Assembly: GCA_040403495.1 (NCBI GenBank)
Contig: JBBAKM010000006.1
Location: forward strand, 44,102-108,101
DNA from: JABMMZ01 sp040403495
GTDB taxonomy: Bacteria > Bacteroidota > Bacteroidia > NS11-12g > UBA955
Length of the DNA: 64,000 nt
Direction: 5' to 3'
Numbering within the stretch: position 1 is the stretch's first letter; each line of letters begins with the position of its first letter. Positions 33,700 to 42,875 of this stretch are shown here, piece by piece. A program made the position numbers and the translations under genes. The notes under the pieces are model-generated. The model made no database searches and was not told the origin of the DNA. It worked only from the letters and a program-made list of their open reading frames with translations.

Positions 33700-34172
33700 A
33701 GAGATTTAGGATATAACATTTCAAACAAATCACCTTGATGTAACTCAACACCATTTTCCAACTCAAACAAAGCATACCCTGTTGTAGGCAATTCAGGACA
33801 ACCCTTTTTTGAAAGCAAATTAGCCAATTCACTTAATCCCATGTTGTGCCCTACTACAGCTATAAATGGATACTTAGGGGCATAAAAATTAATTATATCT
33901 AATATTTGTGATGCACTTGCATGATACAACTCATCTAAGTAAATGACATTGGGCTTTAAATCCAAAAAATCAAAAAATAGTTCGGTTGTTTGTTTTGTTC
34001 TATTTGCTGAACTTGATAAAATTAAATCAGGAAATGGATATTTTGAAAAGTAATATTTTTTAACTTTTTGAATATCCAATAAACCCTGTTCACTCAGATT
34101 TCTCTCAAAATCAGATTTTATAAAACTTAATTCCTCCGATTTTGAGTGCCTTAGTAAAAGTAATGTTTTCAT
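33696..34172 (-). CDS. sixA: Phosphohistidine phosphatase SixA-like
   Basis: 158 residues, histidine phosphatase superfamily branch 2-like short form: LLLRHSKSE (catalytic His near residue 8), LSEQGLLDIQKV, LILSSSANRTKQTTELF (second Arg) and VVGHNMGLSELANLL (second His). SixA removes phosphate from histidine phosphotransfer domains; in Bacteroidota the substrate is not known. It lies 7 bp after DUF423 and overlaps the priA start by 4 bp. Confidence 0.85.
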   Translation of the reverse strand: MKTLLLLRHSKSEELSFIKSDFERNLSEQGLLDIQKVKKYYFSKYPFPDLILSSSANRTKQTTELFFDFLDLKPNVIYLDELYHASASQILDIINFYAPKYPFIAVVGHNMGLSELANLLSKKGCPELPTTGYALFELENGVELHQGDLFEMLYPKSL

Positions 34173-34179
34173 GCTTTAT

Positions 34180-34590
34180 TTATTCTGTTTTATTATTAAT
34201 GATTTTAATTCCAATAATTGTCCAACCTAATATCATACTAACACCTGCAAAAGGTGCAAACCAACCCATTTTTTTCAAAAAAAACAACCCTTCTAGTTCA
34301 TATAAAGAAACTAAATACAAGCTTAAACTAAATAAAACCATGCCTGCCATTACTAAAAAAATTATTTGTTTAGAAATTTCAATTTTGTAATTAGTTTTGT
34401 ATTGAATTAAAACAATCAGCGAAATAGATTGAATGGCCAAATAATAATTAGCTTTATTAAAAACCTTTAGCCTATCTTCTGAAAGAATTTTTTCCAACCC
34501 ATGAGCCCCTAATGCTCCCATTGCAATAGAAAAAGAAAAAAGTATGAAACACAAACCAATTATTTTTTTATCTTGCTTCAATAAAAACAT
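34180..34590 (-). CDS. DUF423 family membrane protein
   Basis: 136 residues from ATG 34590, with four predicted spans. The typical DUF423 start is FILFSFSIAMGALGAHGLEKIL, followed by NKANYYLAIQSISLIVL and later GWFAPFAGVSMILGWTIIG. Function unknown. An in-frame start 12 codons upstream (34626) exists but runs into the divergent gene. It leads the operon with sixA and priA. Its start is only 13 bp from the divergent DUF5723 start. Confidence 0.85.
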   Translation of the reverse strand: MFLLKQDKKIIGLCFILFSFSIAMGALGAHGLEKILSEDRLKVFNKANYYLAIQSISLIVLIQYKTNYKIEISKQIIFLVMAGMVLFSLSLYLVSLYELEGLFFLKKMGWFAPFAGVSMILGWTIIGIKIINNKTE

Positions 34591-34603
34591 TTCACAAAAA
34601 TAT

Positions 34604-36103
34604 ATGAAAAAACAGATTTTATACATTCTAATTATATTTAGTTTGTTAAATAATTATTGCCTCAAATTACAATCGCAAACTTTTCTTGGATTACAACACA
34701 GTAACTATGGAGGAATTCATCAATCTAACTTAAATCCTGCCTCTATTGTTAACAGTAGACATAAAATGCATATTAATGCTTTTACCTTCGGAACAGGTTT
34801 TAACAATGACTATTTAAGTTTAAATATGCCATTTTCATTACTCAATTTAATTACGGGTAATGTTCCTGCCCAATTCAAAAACCCTAATGGTAGTGTAAAA
34901 TTTGATGAAAATTGGCTTAAAGAAAATTTAAACGAAAAATCAAAAAACGTAAATTTATATTTACAAACACGAGCGCCAGGATATATGCAACAGATTGGAA
35001 AAGGATTTGCATTTGGTTTTCAATATAAAAACACTCTTTCTTTTCAAATCAATGATTTTGCAGAGCCGTTGGCTAGACTGGCAAGACATGGTATTGATAG
35101 CAGTAATGGTTCTGTGACTTATAGTGGTCCCAATCAATTCAGTGTTGGGCAAACCTTTGGCGACAATGCCTTTACTGTGAATATAAATGCTTATGGTGAA
35201 TTCGGAATTACACTTGCCAAAACCATAATTAATAATGAAAATATGGTTATTAAAGCAGGAATTACCCCAAAATTGCTGATGGGTTATGCAACAGGTTATG
35301 TCAAAAACAAAGGGGTCTCTTTCAAGGCTACAGGAAGTGATTCTATCATTTTCAATAAAACAGATATTGAATATGGCTATACAGATCCTAGTTATTTTGA
35401 GAATATCAATGCTGTAAATTTTGATATTTTAAGAAGCAAACTTCAAGGAACTGGCTTTGGATATGATATTGGCGGAACATTTGAACTGAAAGCAAAAGAA
35501 GATAGCAAAACCCAAAATAAGAAAAATCAATATATCTTTCGTGCCGGTTTAAGCTTGTTGGACGGCGGAAGTATTACTTATAAAAACAATTTAAAAAATA
35601 CTAGAATTACCAATGGTGCAAACGATAAAGTACTGAAAATTGACACCAATTTTATCAATGCATTCAGCAATGGTCAAGATGAAGGAATAAGATATGCAGA
35701 CAGTACCCTAAGAACTATTTTTCAAATAGACAGTTTTGACTCTCAAATTGTAACTGCAATGCCTAGTACAATCAATCTTCAATTTGATTATAATGTCTTC
35801 AAATTTTTCTATGTTGGCGCCAATTGGTCACAAGATTTAAGAGGGAAAAAAGCGGTTGGCGTTCGAAGACCATCCTATTTAATGTTAATTCCAAGGATTG
35901 AAACAAAGTTATTTGAATTGGCATTACCCATTGGATTGATGAATGATTACCGAAACGGAAGAATCGGCGTTTATTGCCGTATGGGACCAGTGTTTGTTGG
36001 TTCTGATAACTTGATAGGTCAACTTAAAGGCAAAAATATAAATGGTTCAGATTTTTATGTTGGAATTAGTGCAGGTATTACTGGCAAAAAGAAAAAAGAT
36101 TGA
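34604..36103 (+). CDS. DUF5723 family outer-membrane protein
   Basis: 499 residues from the ATG at 34604. A signal peptide (ILYILIIFSLLNNYCLKLQSQ) leads to a Bacteroidota beta-barrel-like domain (FLGLQHSNYGGIHQSNLNPASI, cited in part: HQSNLNPASIVNSRHKM) that fits DUF5723, related to the long-chain outer-membrane porin/PorV-like group. It probably sits in the outer membrane; its role is unknown. An upstream in-frame ATG at 34544 lies inside the divergent DUF423 gene and lacks a good signal, so it was not used. Confidence 0.8.
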   Translation: MKKQILYILIIFSLLNNYCLKLQSQTFLGLQHSNYGGIHQSNLNPASIVNSRHKMHINAFTFGTGFNNDYLSLNMPFSLLNLITGNVPAQFKNPNGSVKFDENWLKENLNEKSKNVNLYLQTRAPGYMQQIGKGFAFGFQYKNTLSFQINDFAEPLARLARHGIDSSNGSVTYSGPNQFSVGQTFGDNAFTVNINAYGEFGITLAKTIINNENMVIKAGITPKLLMGYATGYVKNKGVSFKATGSDSIIFNKTDIEYGYTDPSYFENINAVNFDILRSKLQGTGFGYDIGGTFELKAKEDSKTQNKKNQYIFRAGLSLLDGGSITYKNNLKNTRITNGANDKVLKIDTNFINAFSNGQDEGIRYADSTLRTIFQIDSFDSQIVTAMPSTINLQFDYNVFKFFYVGANWSQDLRGKKAVGVRRPSYLMLIPRIETKLFELALPIGLMNDYRNGRIGVYCRMGPVFVGSDNLIGQLKGKNINGSDFYVGISAGITGKKKKD

Positions 36104-36194
36104 TCAATTTAATTATTGAAATAAAATCGTCTAAAAAAAGGGGCATTTTGTAAGAGATGTTTGCTAATTATTTCATGTTTTAACAATATTACAT

Positions 36195-36202
36195 TAGGTT
36201 TG
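36195..36202 (+). promoter_or_regulatory. Promoter -7 element for the aminotransferase gene
   Basis: TAGGTTTG matches TAnnTTTG exactly, 16 bp before the ATG at 36218. It also argues against the in-frame start at 36161. Confidence 0.45.
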
Positions 36203-36217
36203 CAATTTATTAACCCA

Positions 36218-37432
36218 ATGTCGAATTATAAACATATCAGCGAAATAATCGCTCATCGTCTAAATAGAATTGCCGAATCGGAAACGATTGCAATGGCAAA
36301 ACTAGGAAGAGCGCTAGCTGCAGAAGGCAAACCAATTATTAATTTAAGTTTTGGTGAACCAGATTTTAGAACGCCCGACCACATAAAACAAGCTGCTATT
36401 GAGGCTATTAATCAAAATTTCACTTACTACACTCCTGTTGCAGGTATTCCTGATTTAAAAGAAGCTGTAAAAGTTAAATTTAAAAGAGATAATAATTTAG
36501 AATATAACACAGACCAAATTGTGGTGAGTACTGGTGCTAAAAATTCAATTATGAATACAGTTTTAGCGTTGGTAAATCCTGGTGACGAAGTTATTATTCC
36601 ACAGCCTTATTGGGTTAGTTACTCTGATATGGTAAATTTAGCTGAAGGAGTTTGTGTGTTTATAAATACAAGTATTGACGACCATTACAAAATAACACCT
36701 CAACAACTTGAGGACGCAATTACTCCTAAAACTAAGTTATTCATGTTTAGCAGCCCAAATAATCCAAGCGGCATGATTTATAATGAAAGTGAATTAAAGG
36801 CATTTGCAGAGGTTTTTGAACGCCATCCTCATGTTTATATTTTAAGTGATGAAATCTATGAACATATAAATTTCAACGAAAGACACTATAGTATCGCCAA
36901 TTATGGAACTTTAATCAATCGTACAATCACTGTAAATGGCGTTTCTAAAGCTTTTTCAATGACTGGTTGGAGAATTGGATATATCGGAGCTCCCAAAGAA
37001 ATTGCATTTGCTTGTGAAAAACTACAAAGTCAGTTCACTAGTGGCACAAACTCTATTGCCCAAAAAGCTGCAATTGCTGCATTGCTTGGCGATATGCAAC
37101 CAACCTACGATATGAGAGCTGCTTTTCATAGTCGCCGCGACTTGTGTTATAACTTATTGAAAGATGTTGAAGGCATAAAACTATTAAATCCTGATGGTGC
37201 TTTCTATTTATTCCCAGACATCAGTCATTTCATTGGTAAATCTTATAAAAACTATACCATTCATAATTCACAAGACCTATGTATGTATATTCTTAACGAG
37301 TTTTATGTAGTTACTGTAGCAGGAAGCGCTTTTGGTAACGACCATTGCATTCGTTTATCGTATGCTACCAATGAAGAAAACTTAACCATAGCCCTTAATA
37401 GAATTAAAGAAGCACTTAGTTTACTTAAATAA
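36218..37432 (+). CDS. Class I/II pyridoxal-phosphate aminotransferase (aspartate-type)
   Basis: 404 residues. Fold type I: INLSFGEPDFRTPDHIK, TGAKNSIMNT, SSPNNPSGMIY, SDEIYEHINF and the PLP lysine K244 in VNGVSKAFSMTGWRIGYIG, then RLSYATNEENL. It is closest to bacterial aspartate aminotransferases of the Thermus/Rhizobium type; the amino-acid preference is not certain. The start codon is taken at 36218 because the longer form would begin upstream of the promoter. It overlaps the next gene by one base (TAATG). Confidence 0.9.
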   Translation: MSNYKHISEIIAHRLNRIAESETIAMAKLGRALAAEGKPIINLSFGEPDFRTPDHIKQAAIEAINQNFTYYTPVAGIPDLKEAVKVKFKRDNNLEYNTDQIVVSTGAKNSIMNTVLALVNPGDEVIIPQPYWVSYSDMVNLAEGVCVFINTSIDDHYKITPQQLEDAITPKTKLFMFSSPNNPSGMIYNESELKAFAEVFERHPHVYILSDEIYEHINFNERHYSIANYGTLINRTITVNGVSKAFSMTGWRIGYIGAPKEIAFACEKLQSQFTSGTNSIAQKAAIAALLGDMQPTYDMRAAFHSRRDLCYNLLKDVEGIKLLNPDGAFYLFPDISHFIGKSYKNYTIHNSQDLCMYILNEFYVVTVAGSAFGNDHCIRLSYATNEENLTIALNRIKEALSLLK

Positions 37433-38421
37433 TGAATCCAATTATTGAACAATTTTCTGGTAAAAAAGTATTAATTATAGGTGATGTAATGGTGGATGCC
37501 TACATTATGGGAAAGGTTGAACGCGTTTCACCTGAAGCCCCTGTGCCTATTGTTAATATTGAATCATTGGACAATCGTTTAGGTGGAGCTGCTAATGTGG
37601 CTCTAAATATTCATGCCTTGGGAGCTACTCCTTTGTTGTGCACCGTTATTGGCGATGACAAAGAAGGAATAGAATTTCTAAATATTCTTGATAAGTACCA
37701 AATGGGACATCATGGAGTATTAAAATCGGGAGATAGAAAAACCACAACTAAAACCAGAGTTTTGGGTAATAAACACCAATTACTTAGATTAGACAATGAA
37801 GTAACTTACGACCTTTGTGAACAAGACCATATTGCATTATTAAACCTTGTAAACGACATGTTACCAATGTGTGATGTGGTTATATTGCAAGATTACAATA
37901 AAGGCGTTTTAACCTCATCCAATATACCGTTAATAATACAAATGGCGAAAACAGCAGGTAAACCTATTGCTGTTGACCCTAAAAAGAAAAACTTTTTGAG
38001 TTATAATGGTGTCACATTATTTAAACCAAATCTAAAAGAAATTAAAGAAGGATTAAACAGTGACCACAATTTAAAGGTAAAATCTAACCTTATTGAAGCT
38101 GTAAAGGAATTGAACAAACACCTTAACAATTCAATTACAATGGTTACGCTTTCAGAGGATGGAGTAATGATTACCGACCACCAAAACTTTGATTTTATTC
38201 CTGCACACCTCAGAAATATATCAGATGTAAGTGGTGCCGGAGATACTGTAATAAGTGTAGCTTCCCTTTGCTTAGCTTGCAATACTGAAATGCACATTAT
38301 CGCCGAGTTGTCCAATTTGGCTGGTGGATTAGTTTGCGAAGAAAATGGGGTTGTACCTATTGACTTAGAAAAACTTAACAAAGAGTTTTCGGCTTTATTT
38401 ACAAAAGAACAAAACCATTGA
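37432..38421 (+). CDS. hldA: D-glycero-D-manno-heptose-7-phosphate kinase (HldA/RfaE1-type PfkB kinase)
   Basis: 329 residues. It is the kinase half only of HldE: IIGDVMVDAYIMGKVERVSPEAPVPIV near the N-terminus (cited in part: VERVSPEAPVPIV), LGGAANVALNIHALG, VDPKKKNF...LFKPNLKEI and the anion hole DVSGAGDTVIS with catalytic Asp. It makes heptose-1,7-bisphosphate for ADP-heptose used in lipopolysaccharide. The nucleotidyltransferase half (HldC/HldE C-terminal) is not here. It is sandwiched between the aminotransferase and TrkH with overlapping ends. Confidence 0.88.
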   Translation: MNPIIEQFSGKKVLIIGDVMVDAYIMGKVERVSPEAPVPIVNIESLDNRLGGAANVALNIHALGATPLLCTVIGDDKEGIEFLNILDKYQMGHHGVLKSGDRKTTTKTRVLGNKHQLLRLDNEVTYDLCEQDHIALLNLVNDMLPMCDVVILQDYNKGVLTSSNIPLIIQMAKTAGKPIAVDPKKKNFLSYNGVTLFKPNLKEIKEGLNSDHNLKVKSNLIEAVKELNKHLNNSITMVTLSEDGVMITDHQNFDFIPAHLRNISDVSGAGDTVISVASLCLACNTEMHIIAELSNLAGGLVCEENGVVPIDLEKLNKEFSALFTKEQNH

Positions 38422-40217
38422 ATACCAAAAGTAAAATAGAACGTTATATTTATCTTCACCAATCTTTGATATTAAAAATATTAAGATTCTTGATGATTTT
38501 GGCTTCTATTTTAATTTCATCCATGATGGTATACCGTTATGGATTTAACCACACCGAGGAAAACATAGATACCATTTTAGTCATAACAAGATTTTTTTAT
38601 CTCATTTTTATCCTGTCTTTTCTCATCAGGTATTCATTGGCATTAGATAAAAGACAACATTTAACAAATAATGCACTTGAAGCAATATTAATACTTTTGG
38701 TTATTTACGATGGAATAAGCTATTTTCTATTTGGACATCCTGTATTAGAGAATTTATTAATACGATTAAACGTATCCAATTACCGCGATTTTTATGATTT
38801 TTCAATCCAATTTGTATTACTAATATTTGTAGGAATTGAGTTTGTTAAGTCTATAAATTTAATTTACACGTCTAAACTTAAGCCAACTACCCTATTCATT
38901 TTATCTTTTATTTTATTGATTTTAGTTGGTTCATTCTTGTTAATGATGCCTGGGTTTAATAACACAGGAAAAGCATTGAATTATGTAGATGCCTTATTTA
39001 CAAGTGCTAGTGCCAGTTGTGTAACAGGTTTATCGGTTGAAAATACTGCTAATTTTTTCAATCTGAAAGGTCAGTTAATTATCTTGTTTTTAATTCAACT
39101 TGGTGGTATTGGTATATTAACGTTTGCTTCGTTTTTTGCTAGTTTTATAAAGAAAGGAATTGGAGTAAAACATCAAATTGCCATGAATGAATTATTAGAT
39201 TCGGAAAATCTATCTGGTAGTTCTTTCTTATTAAAAAGAATTTTAATAATGACTTTAGTTATTGAGTTTTTGGGCAGTGTAGGAATTTATGTCCTTTGGG
39301 GCGATTACCAATTTTTAAGTGAAGGCGATAAAATATACCATTCTGTTTTTCATAGTATTTCCGCTTTCTGTAATGCTGGCTTCTCCACACTTGAGCTTGG
39401 ATACGAAACCCCTATGGTGAATGAATTGTACATGCTTCATATTTTTACGGGTGTGATTATCATTTTTGGAGGTTTGGGTTTTCCTGTTTTGAGAGATATT
39501 TTTTCACCACTTAAACTTAAACAAAGATTGAAAGAACCATGGAAAGATTGGAGTTTGAGTACCAAAATTGCAGTTTATACCAGTTTGGCGCTAATTATTT
39601 TTGGTACAGTTTCTTTTTATTTCCTTCATGTTCAACATTTAAAACATATAAGTTCTCCTATTGGAAAGTTTGCAGCTTCATTTTTTCAATCTGTCAATAC
39701 CCGTACTTCTGGTTTTAATTCCATCAATATGGCAGAGCTGTCAAATCCACTGTTGATGATTTCAATGTTTTTGATGTTTATTGGAGCCTCCTCTGCCTCT
39801 ACTGGTGGTGGTATCAAAACAAGCACTTTTGTGGTGATGATGATTGCTGTATTGGGAACGATAAGAGGTAAACGTGAAATGACCTTAGGTAACAGAACTA
39901 TTGGCATCGAACTTATTTATAAAGCATTTGCAGTTGTGGTTTTCTCCGGATTATTTGTTCTCACGACCATGACTATTATTTCTTTTACTGAACCCACTAT
40001 CCCTTTAAGTTTAATTGCATACGAATGCGTTTCAGCTTTCGCAACGGTTGGTTTGTCTACAGGTATAACATCGAATTTAAGCGATGCTAGCAAGATAGTA
40101 CTTGTAGTTTCTATGTTTGTTGGTAGAGTTGGAGCATTGTCTTTAGCCTTTTCACTTAGCTCTAAAGCCATACAAGCCGACTACAAGTATGCCAAAACAC
40201 ACTTAATGATAGGCTAA
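38418..40217 (+). CDS. trkH: TrkH family potassium uptake protein
   Basis: 599 residues. A long hydrophobic N-terminus (about four extra spans before residue 165) precedes the ion-channel core with four pore loops: TSASASCVTGLSVEN, FHSISAFCNAGFSTL, QSVNTRTSGFNSI and YECVSAFATVGLSTG, each with the selectivity-filter glycine. It needs a TrkA-type NAD-binding regulatory partner, which is not in the window. The start is TTG at 38418, overlapping the hldA stop (TTGA). It overlaps the lamin-tail gene tail to tail by 4 bp. Confidence 0.92.
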   Translation: MNTKSKIERYIYLHQSLILKILRFLMILASILISSMMVYRYGFNHTEENIDTILVITRFFYLIFILSFLIRYSLALDKRQHLTNNALEAILILLVIYDGISYFLFGHPVLENLLIRLNVSNYRDFYDFSIQFVLLIFVGIEFVKSINLIYTSKLKPTTLFILSFILLILVGSFLLMMPGFNNTGKALNYVDALFTSASASCVTGLSVENTANFFNLKGQLIILFLIQLGGIGILTFASFFASFIKKGIGVKHQIAMNELLDSENLSGSSFLLKRILIMTLVIEFLGSVGIYVLWGDYQFLSEGDKIYHSVFHSISAFCNAGFSTLELGYETPMVNELYMLHIFTGVIIIFGGLGFPVLRDIFSPLKLKQRLKEPWKDWSLSTKIAVYTSLALIIFGTVSFYFLHVQHLKHISSPIGKFAASFFQSVNTRTSGFNSINMAELSNPLLMISMFLMFIGASSASTGGGIKTSTFVVMMIAVLGTIRGKREMTLGNRTIGIELIYKAFAVVVFSGLFVLTTMTIISFTEPTIPLSLIAYECVSAFATVGLSTGITSNLSDASKIVLVVSMFVGRVGALSLAFSLSSKAIQADYKYAKTHLMIG

Positions 40218-42763
40218 AATTGTGTGGCTACAATCACAGGAATTTTTTCTTTTTTTACCGATTTACCTTCTAATGAAAACGCTGTAATCAATATTACGTA
40301 TTTTCCAATGGGCGTTTTCTGATTATTAAAATCTGTGCCATCCCATTTTACAAATCCCTCCCGACCAATTAATTCATTGTTTATAATCGTTTTTATAAAA
40401 CGGCCTTCTTGATCATATATTTGCATAGTAGCTACAAAATCGGAAAATGGCAATTGATAATTAATTGAAACATAATCCTCAAAACCATCGCTGTCTGGAG
40501 AAATCGTCATTTGACTACTCGAAAAATATAACCCTGCCTCGTTTTCTTGTTTTTGAAATTGTGAATTAATCCTCCCCGGCGTTGCGTTGCCCGACAAATT
40601 GGAAGCGCTAAACCAATTACTTGATTTCTGTGTAGGTGACTGATAACTAATTCGCTCTAAACTTATTCCATCTTTATTGGAAATTAAATTCAAATGCCAC
40701 GATTCGGAGTAATACAAACTGTCAATGATTAAGTCTTGTTGATTTACCAACAAAAATCGCCCTTCAGAATCTGGCATTGTTGGAAGTTTACTCATTTGTT
40801 TTTTAATACTATTAATTGTTCCGCAAGTATAAAACTGACATATATTATTAGTATCTTCACTCAACAGTAAAAAGGTTTGAGGCGGCAATAGACTGTTTTC
40901 TTTTTCTATAGGTAATACCTTCTCATATTGACCAAATTCATCTATTTCAACTAGAAACAAAGTGCTTAGGTCAATAGCATACTCACTTTTATTAAACAAT
41001 TCAATAAAATCCTTTCCCCCGCTCCTAGGATTGAATAAAATTTCATTTACTATAACATCACTTTTTTGAGCTATTGATGGCCATTGCCAATTAATTATTT
41101 GCTTTTGAATATTCCCAATACAATCTGCTAATCCTAACAATTCCAATTGATATTTCATTTTCTTGTCTGGAAAAAAATCAATTTTAATTGTTAATTTATT
41201 ATTTAATTCATTGTAGCTAATCACTTTAAAATTCAAATTTTGTTGATTTAGCTTTATTATCAAATTGGCAATCGAATTGGTATCAATCCATTCTGACATT
41301 GTAAACACAAGGATAGAATCATTTTTAAGTGTGAATAATTGAAGAACAGATGGCGCAATAGTATCAAGAGGTAATTCCGTTTTTACAGAATTAACTCCAC
41401 CGGGTGTCCCTCCCATTAACGCAATACTAGCCATCCAATTTTCTGCACGAAGGCAAATTTTATTGGGGTCAATCATTTCCAAACTGTATCCTCCATTTTT
41501 TTTCAAATCGTTTCTATACCATTCGTCTGTATAACTTACTTGATGAATCACTTGTCCGGAAGAATCGCTAAGCCAAATCCTATCAGAGGTATTATTTAAA
41601 CTTGGAATTTGATACAAAACAAGCATGGAGTCAGGTTCTAAAATAAAAAAGGGTAAGCGAATGGATTGTGTCGGGTCGTTAATAAAACATTGGTTCAATT
41701 GGATAAACTTATTTGAACGGTTATAAATTTCTATGTATTCGCGACTAGGTAATCCTACACTTGGGTCGGGGTCTACCATCATTTCATTAATAATTAAGTC
41801 AAAAGCTTGAGGATTCTGGGTTTTGTAAATTTTGAACTTGTAATTAATCGAATCCAACAAGTTACCCTCCAAATCCGCAATATTTTTAATTCTTAAGTTC
41901 AATAATCTATTAAACGGTAAAAGGCTATCAAAATAGACTAAAATTGACTTTCCTTTATTTAAAATTGTGACATTACCAGCAAATCCATAGTTTTCCACCT
42001 CATAGTTTGACTTATTTTTCAAAGAAATTGTATCGCAAACTTCCGACAAAAAAATAGAAACTTGTTGTTGATTCAACCATTTTATTGAATCAATAACAGG
42101 AGAAATAGTATCCCAAATAATGGGTCCTGCATACAAATTATCAAAAAAATGTTTGTTAAAAAAAGAAGATGTACTTTGCCTAATTCTAAATCCGATATTG
42201 TTTGCCAAATCGAGAGATGAATCATTAACAAAACCTTCAATTTTCAATAAATTGGTCTTAAAATCGAGTCGACTCAGCTGAAAAGAATCTTTGTATTGCT
42301 TGAGTATTACTTTACAATTAGAAGTAGAGGCATTTAAAAAACCATTTTCACCATCTATTAATTTGGTTTCAATTCCATTTACAGTTTTAATTAGTGAAAT
42401 ATCATCAGATACTCCTCCTAAACGAATAAGATAATTTGTTTTTGATAAGAGTAAATTGAGCGAATCGGATTTAATTATAAAATCGACATAATTAGCTGAT
42501 GAGGTATTAAATAGTAAATTAACATCAATGTGCCATTCATTTATAACTTTTGACTTATTTTGTGAGGCTAGGTAAAAACTAGAATTTGCCACATTATGAT
42601 TACTTTTTAGTCTTTCATTTTCTATTTTGAATGATTGTAACTGCCCTGTCCACAGACCATTTCTCAATAAGTTCGTGTCTTTAAATTCCTCTACATCTTG
42701 AGCATTTGCAAGAACTACAAAGAAAAACAAATGAAAAAAAAACAAACTTTTAAATAGTGGCAT
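40214..42763 (-). CDS. Surface protein with lamin-tail domains and FlgD-like C-terminal domain
   Basis: 849 residues from ATG 42763 (a TTG two codons earlier is also possible). A signal peptide ends in ANAQ. A beta-rich N-terminal part is followed by two lamin-tail (LTD) domains, around 325-450 (LIINEMMVDPDPSVGLPSRE, EYIEIYNRS) and 575-740 (DVIVNEILFNPRSGGKDFIE). The last ~100 residues are a FlgD-like Ig domain: TISPDSDGFEDYVSI, then VKWDGTDFNNQKTPIGKYV. In Bacteroidota such proteins are exported, often by T9SS or as adhesins; here the end is not a standard T9SS sorting domain. Role unknown. Confidence 0.8.
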   Translation of the reverse strand: MPLFKSLFFFHLFFFVVLANAQDVEEFKDTNLLRNGLWTGQLQSFKIENERLKSNHNVANSSFYLASQNKSKVINEWHIDVNLLFNTSSANYVDFIIKSDSLNLLLSKTNYLIRLGGVSDDISLIKTVNGIETKLIDGENGFLNASTSNCKVILKQYKDSFQLSRLDFKTNLLKIEGFVNDSSLDLANNIGFRIRQSTSSFFNKHFFDNLYAGPIIWDTISPVIDSIKWLNQQQVSIFLSEVCDTISLKNKSNYEVENYGFAGNVTILNKGKSILVYFDSLLPFNRLLNLRIKNIADLEGNLLDSINYKFKIYKTQNPQAFDLIINEMMVDPDPSVGLPSREYIEIYNRSNKFIQLNQCFINDPTQSIRLPFFILEPDSMLVLYQIPSLNNTSDRIWLSDSSGQVIHQVSYTDEWYRNDLKKNGGYSLEMIDPNKICLRAENWMASIALMGGTPGGVNSVKTELPLDTIAPSVLQLFTLKNDSILVFTMSEWIDTNSIANLIIKLNQQNLNFKVISYNELNNKLTIKIDFFPDKKMKYQLELLGLADCIGNIQKQIINWQWPSIAQKSDVIVNEILFNPRSGGKDFIELFNKSEYAIDLSTLFLVEIDEFGQYEKVLPIEKENSLLPPQTFLLLSEDTNNICQFYTCGTINSIKKQMSKLPTMPDSEGRFLLVNQQDLIIDSLYYSESWHLNLISNKDGISLERISYQSPTQKSSNWFSASNLSGNATPGRINSQFQKQENEAGLYFSSSQMTISPDSDGFEDYVSINYQLPFSDFVATMQIYDQEGRFIKTIINNELIGREGFVKWDGTDFNNQKTPIGKYVILITAFSLEGKSVKKEKIPVIVATQF

Positions 42764-42828
42764 ATTCAAGCATACATTGTTGAATTTTGCAACAATATAT
42801 AATTGAATTTACAAGCTAATTACCAATT

Positions 42829-42858
42829 AAAAAATATCACATGTTTGTGACTTTTTTT
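42829..42858. terminator. Probable terminator downstream of the serC-serA-DUF1015 operon
   Basis: Inverted repeat TCACA-TGTT-TGTGA at 42837-42850, flanked by A-rich and T-rich runs. It lies 26 bp beyond the DUF1015 stop. The stem is short (5 bp), so confidence is moderate. Confidence 0.45.
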
Positions 42859-42875
42859 CGTTAAATATATTTAAA

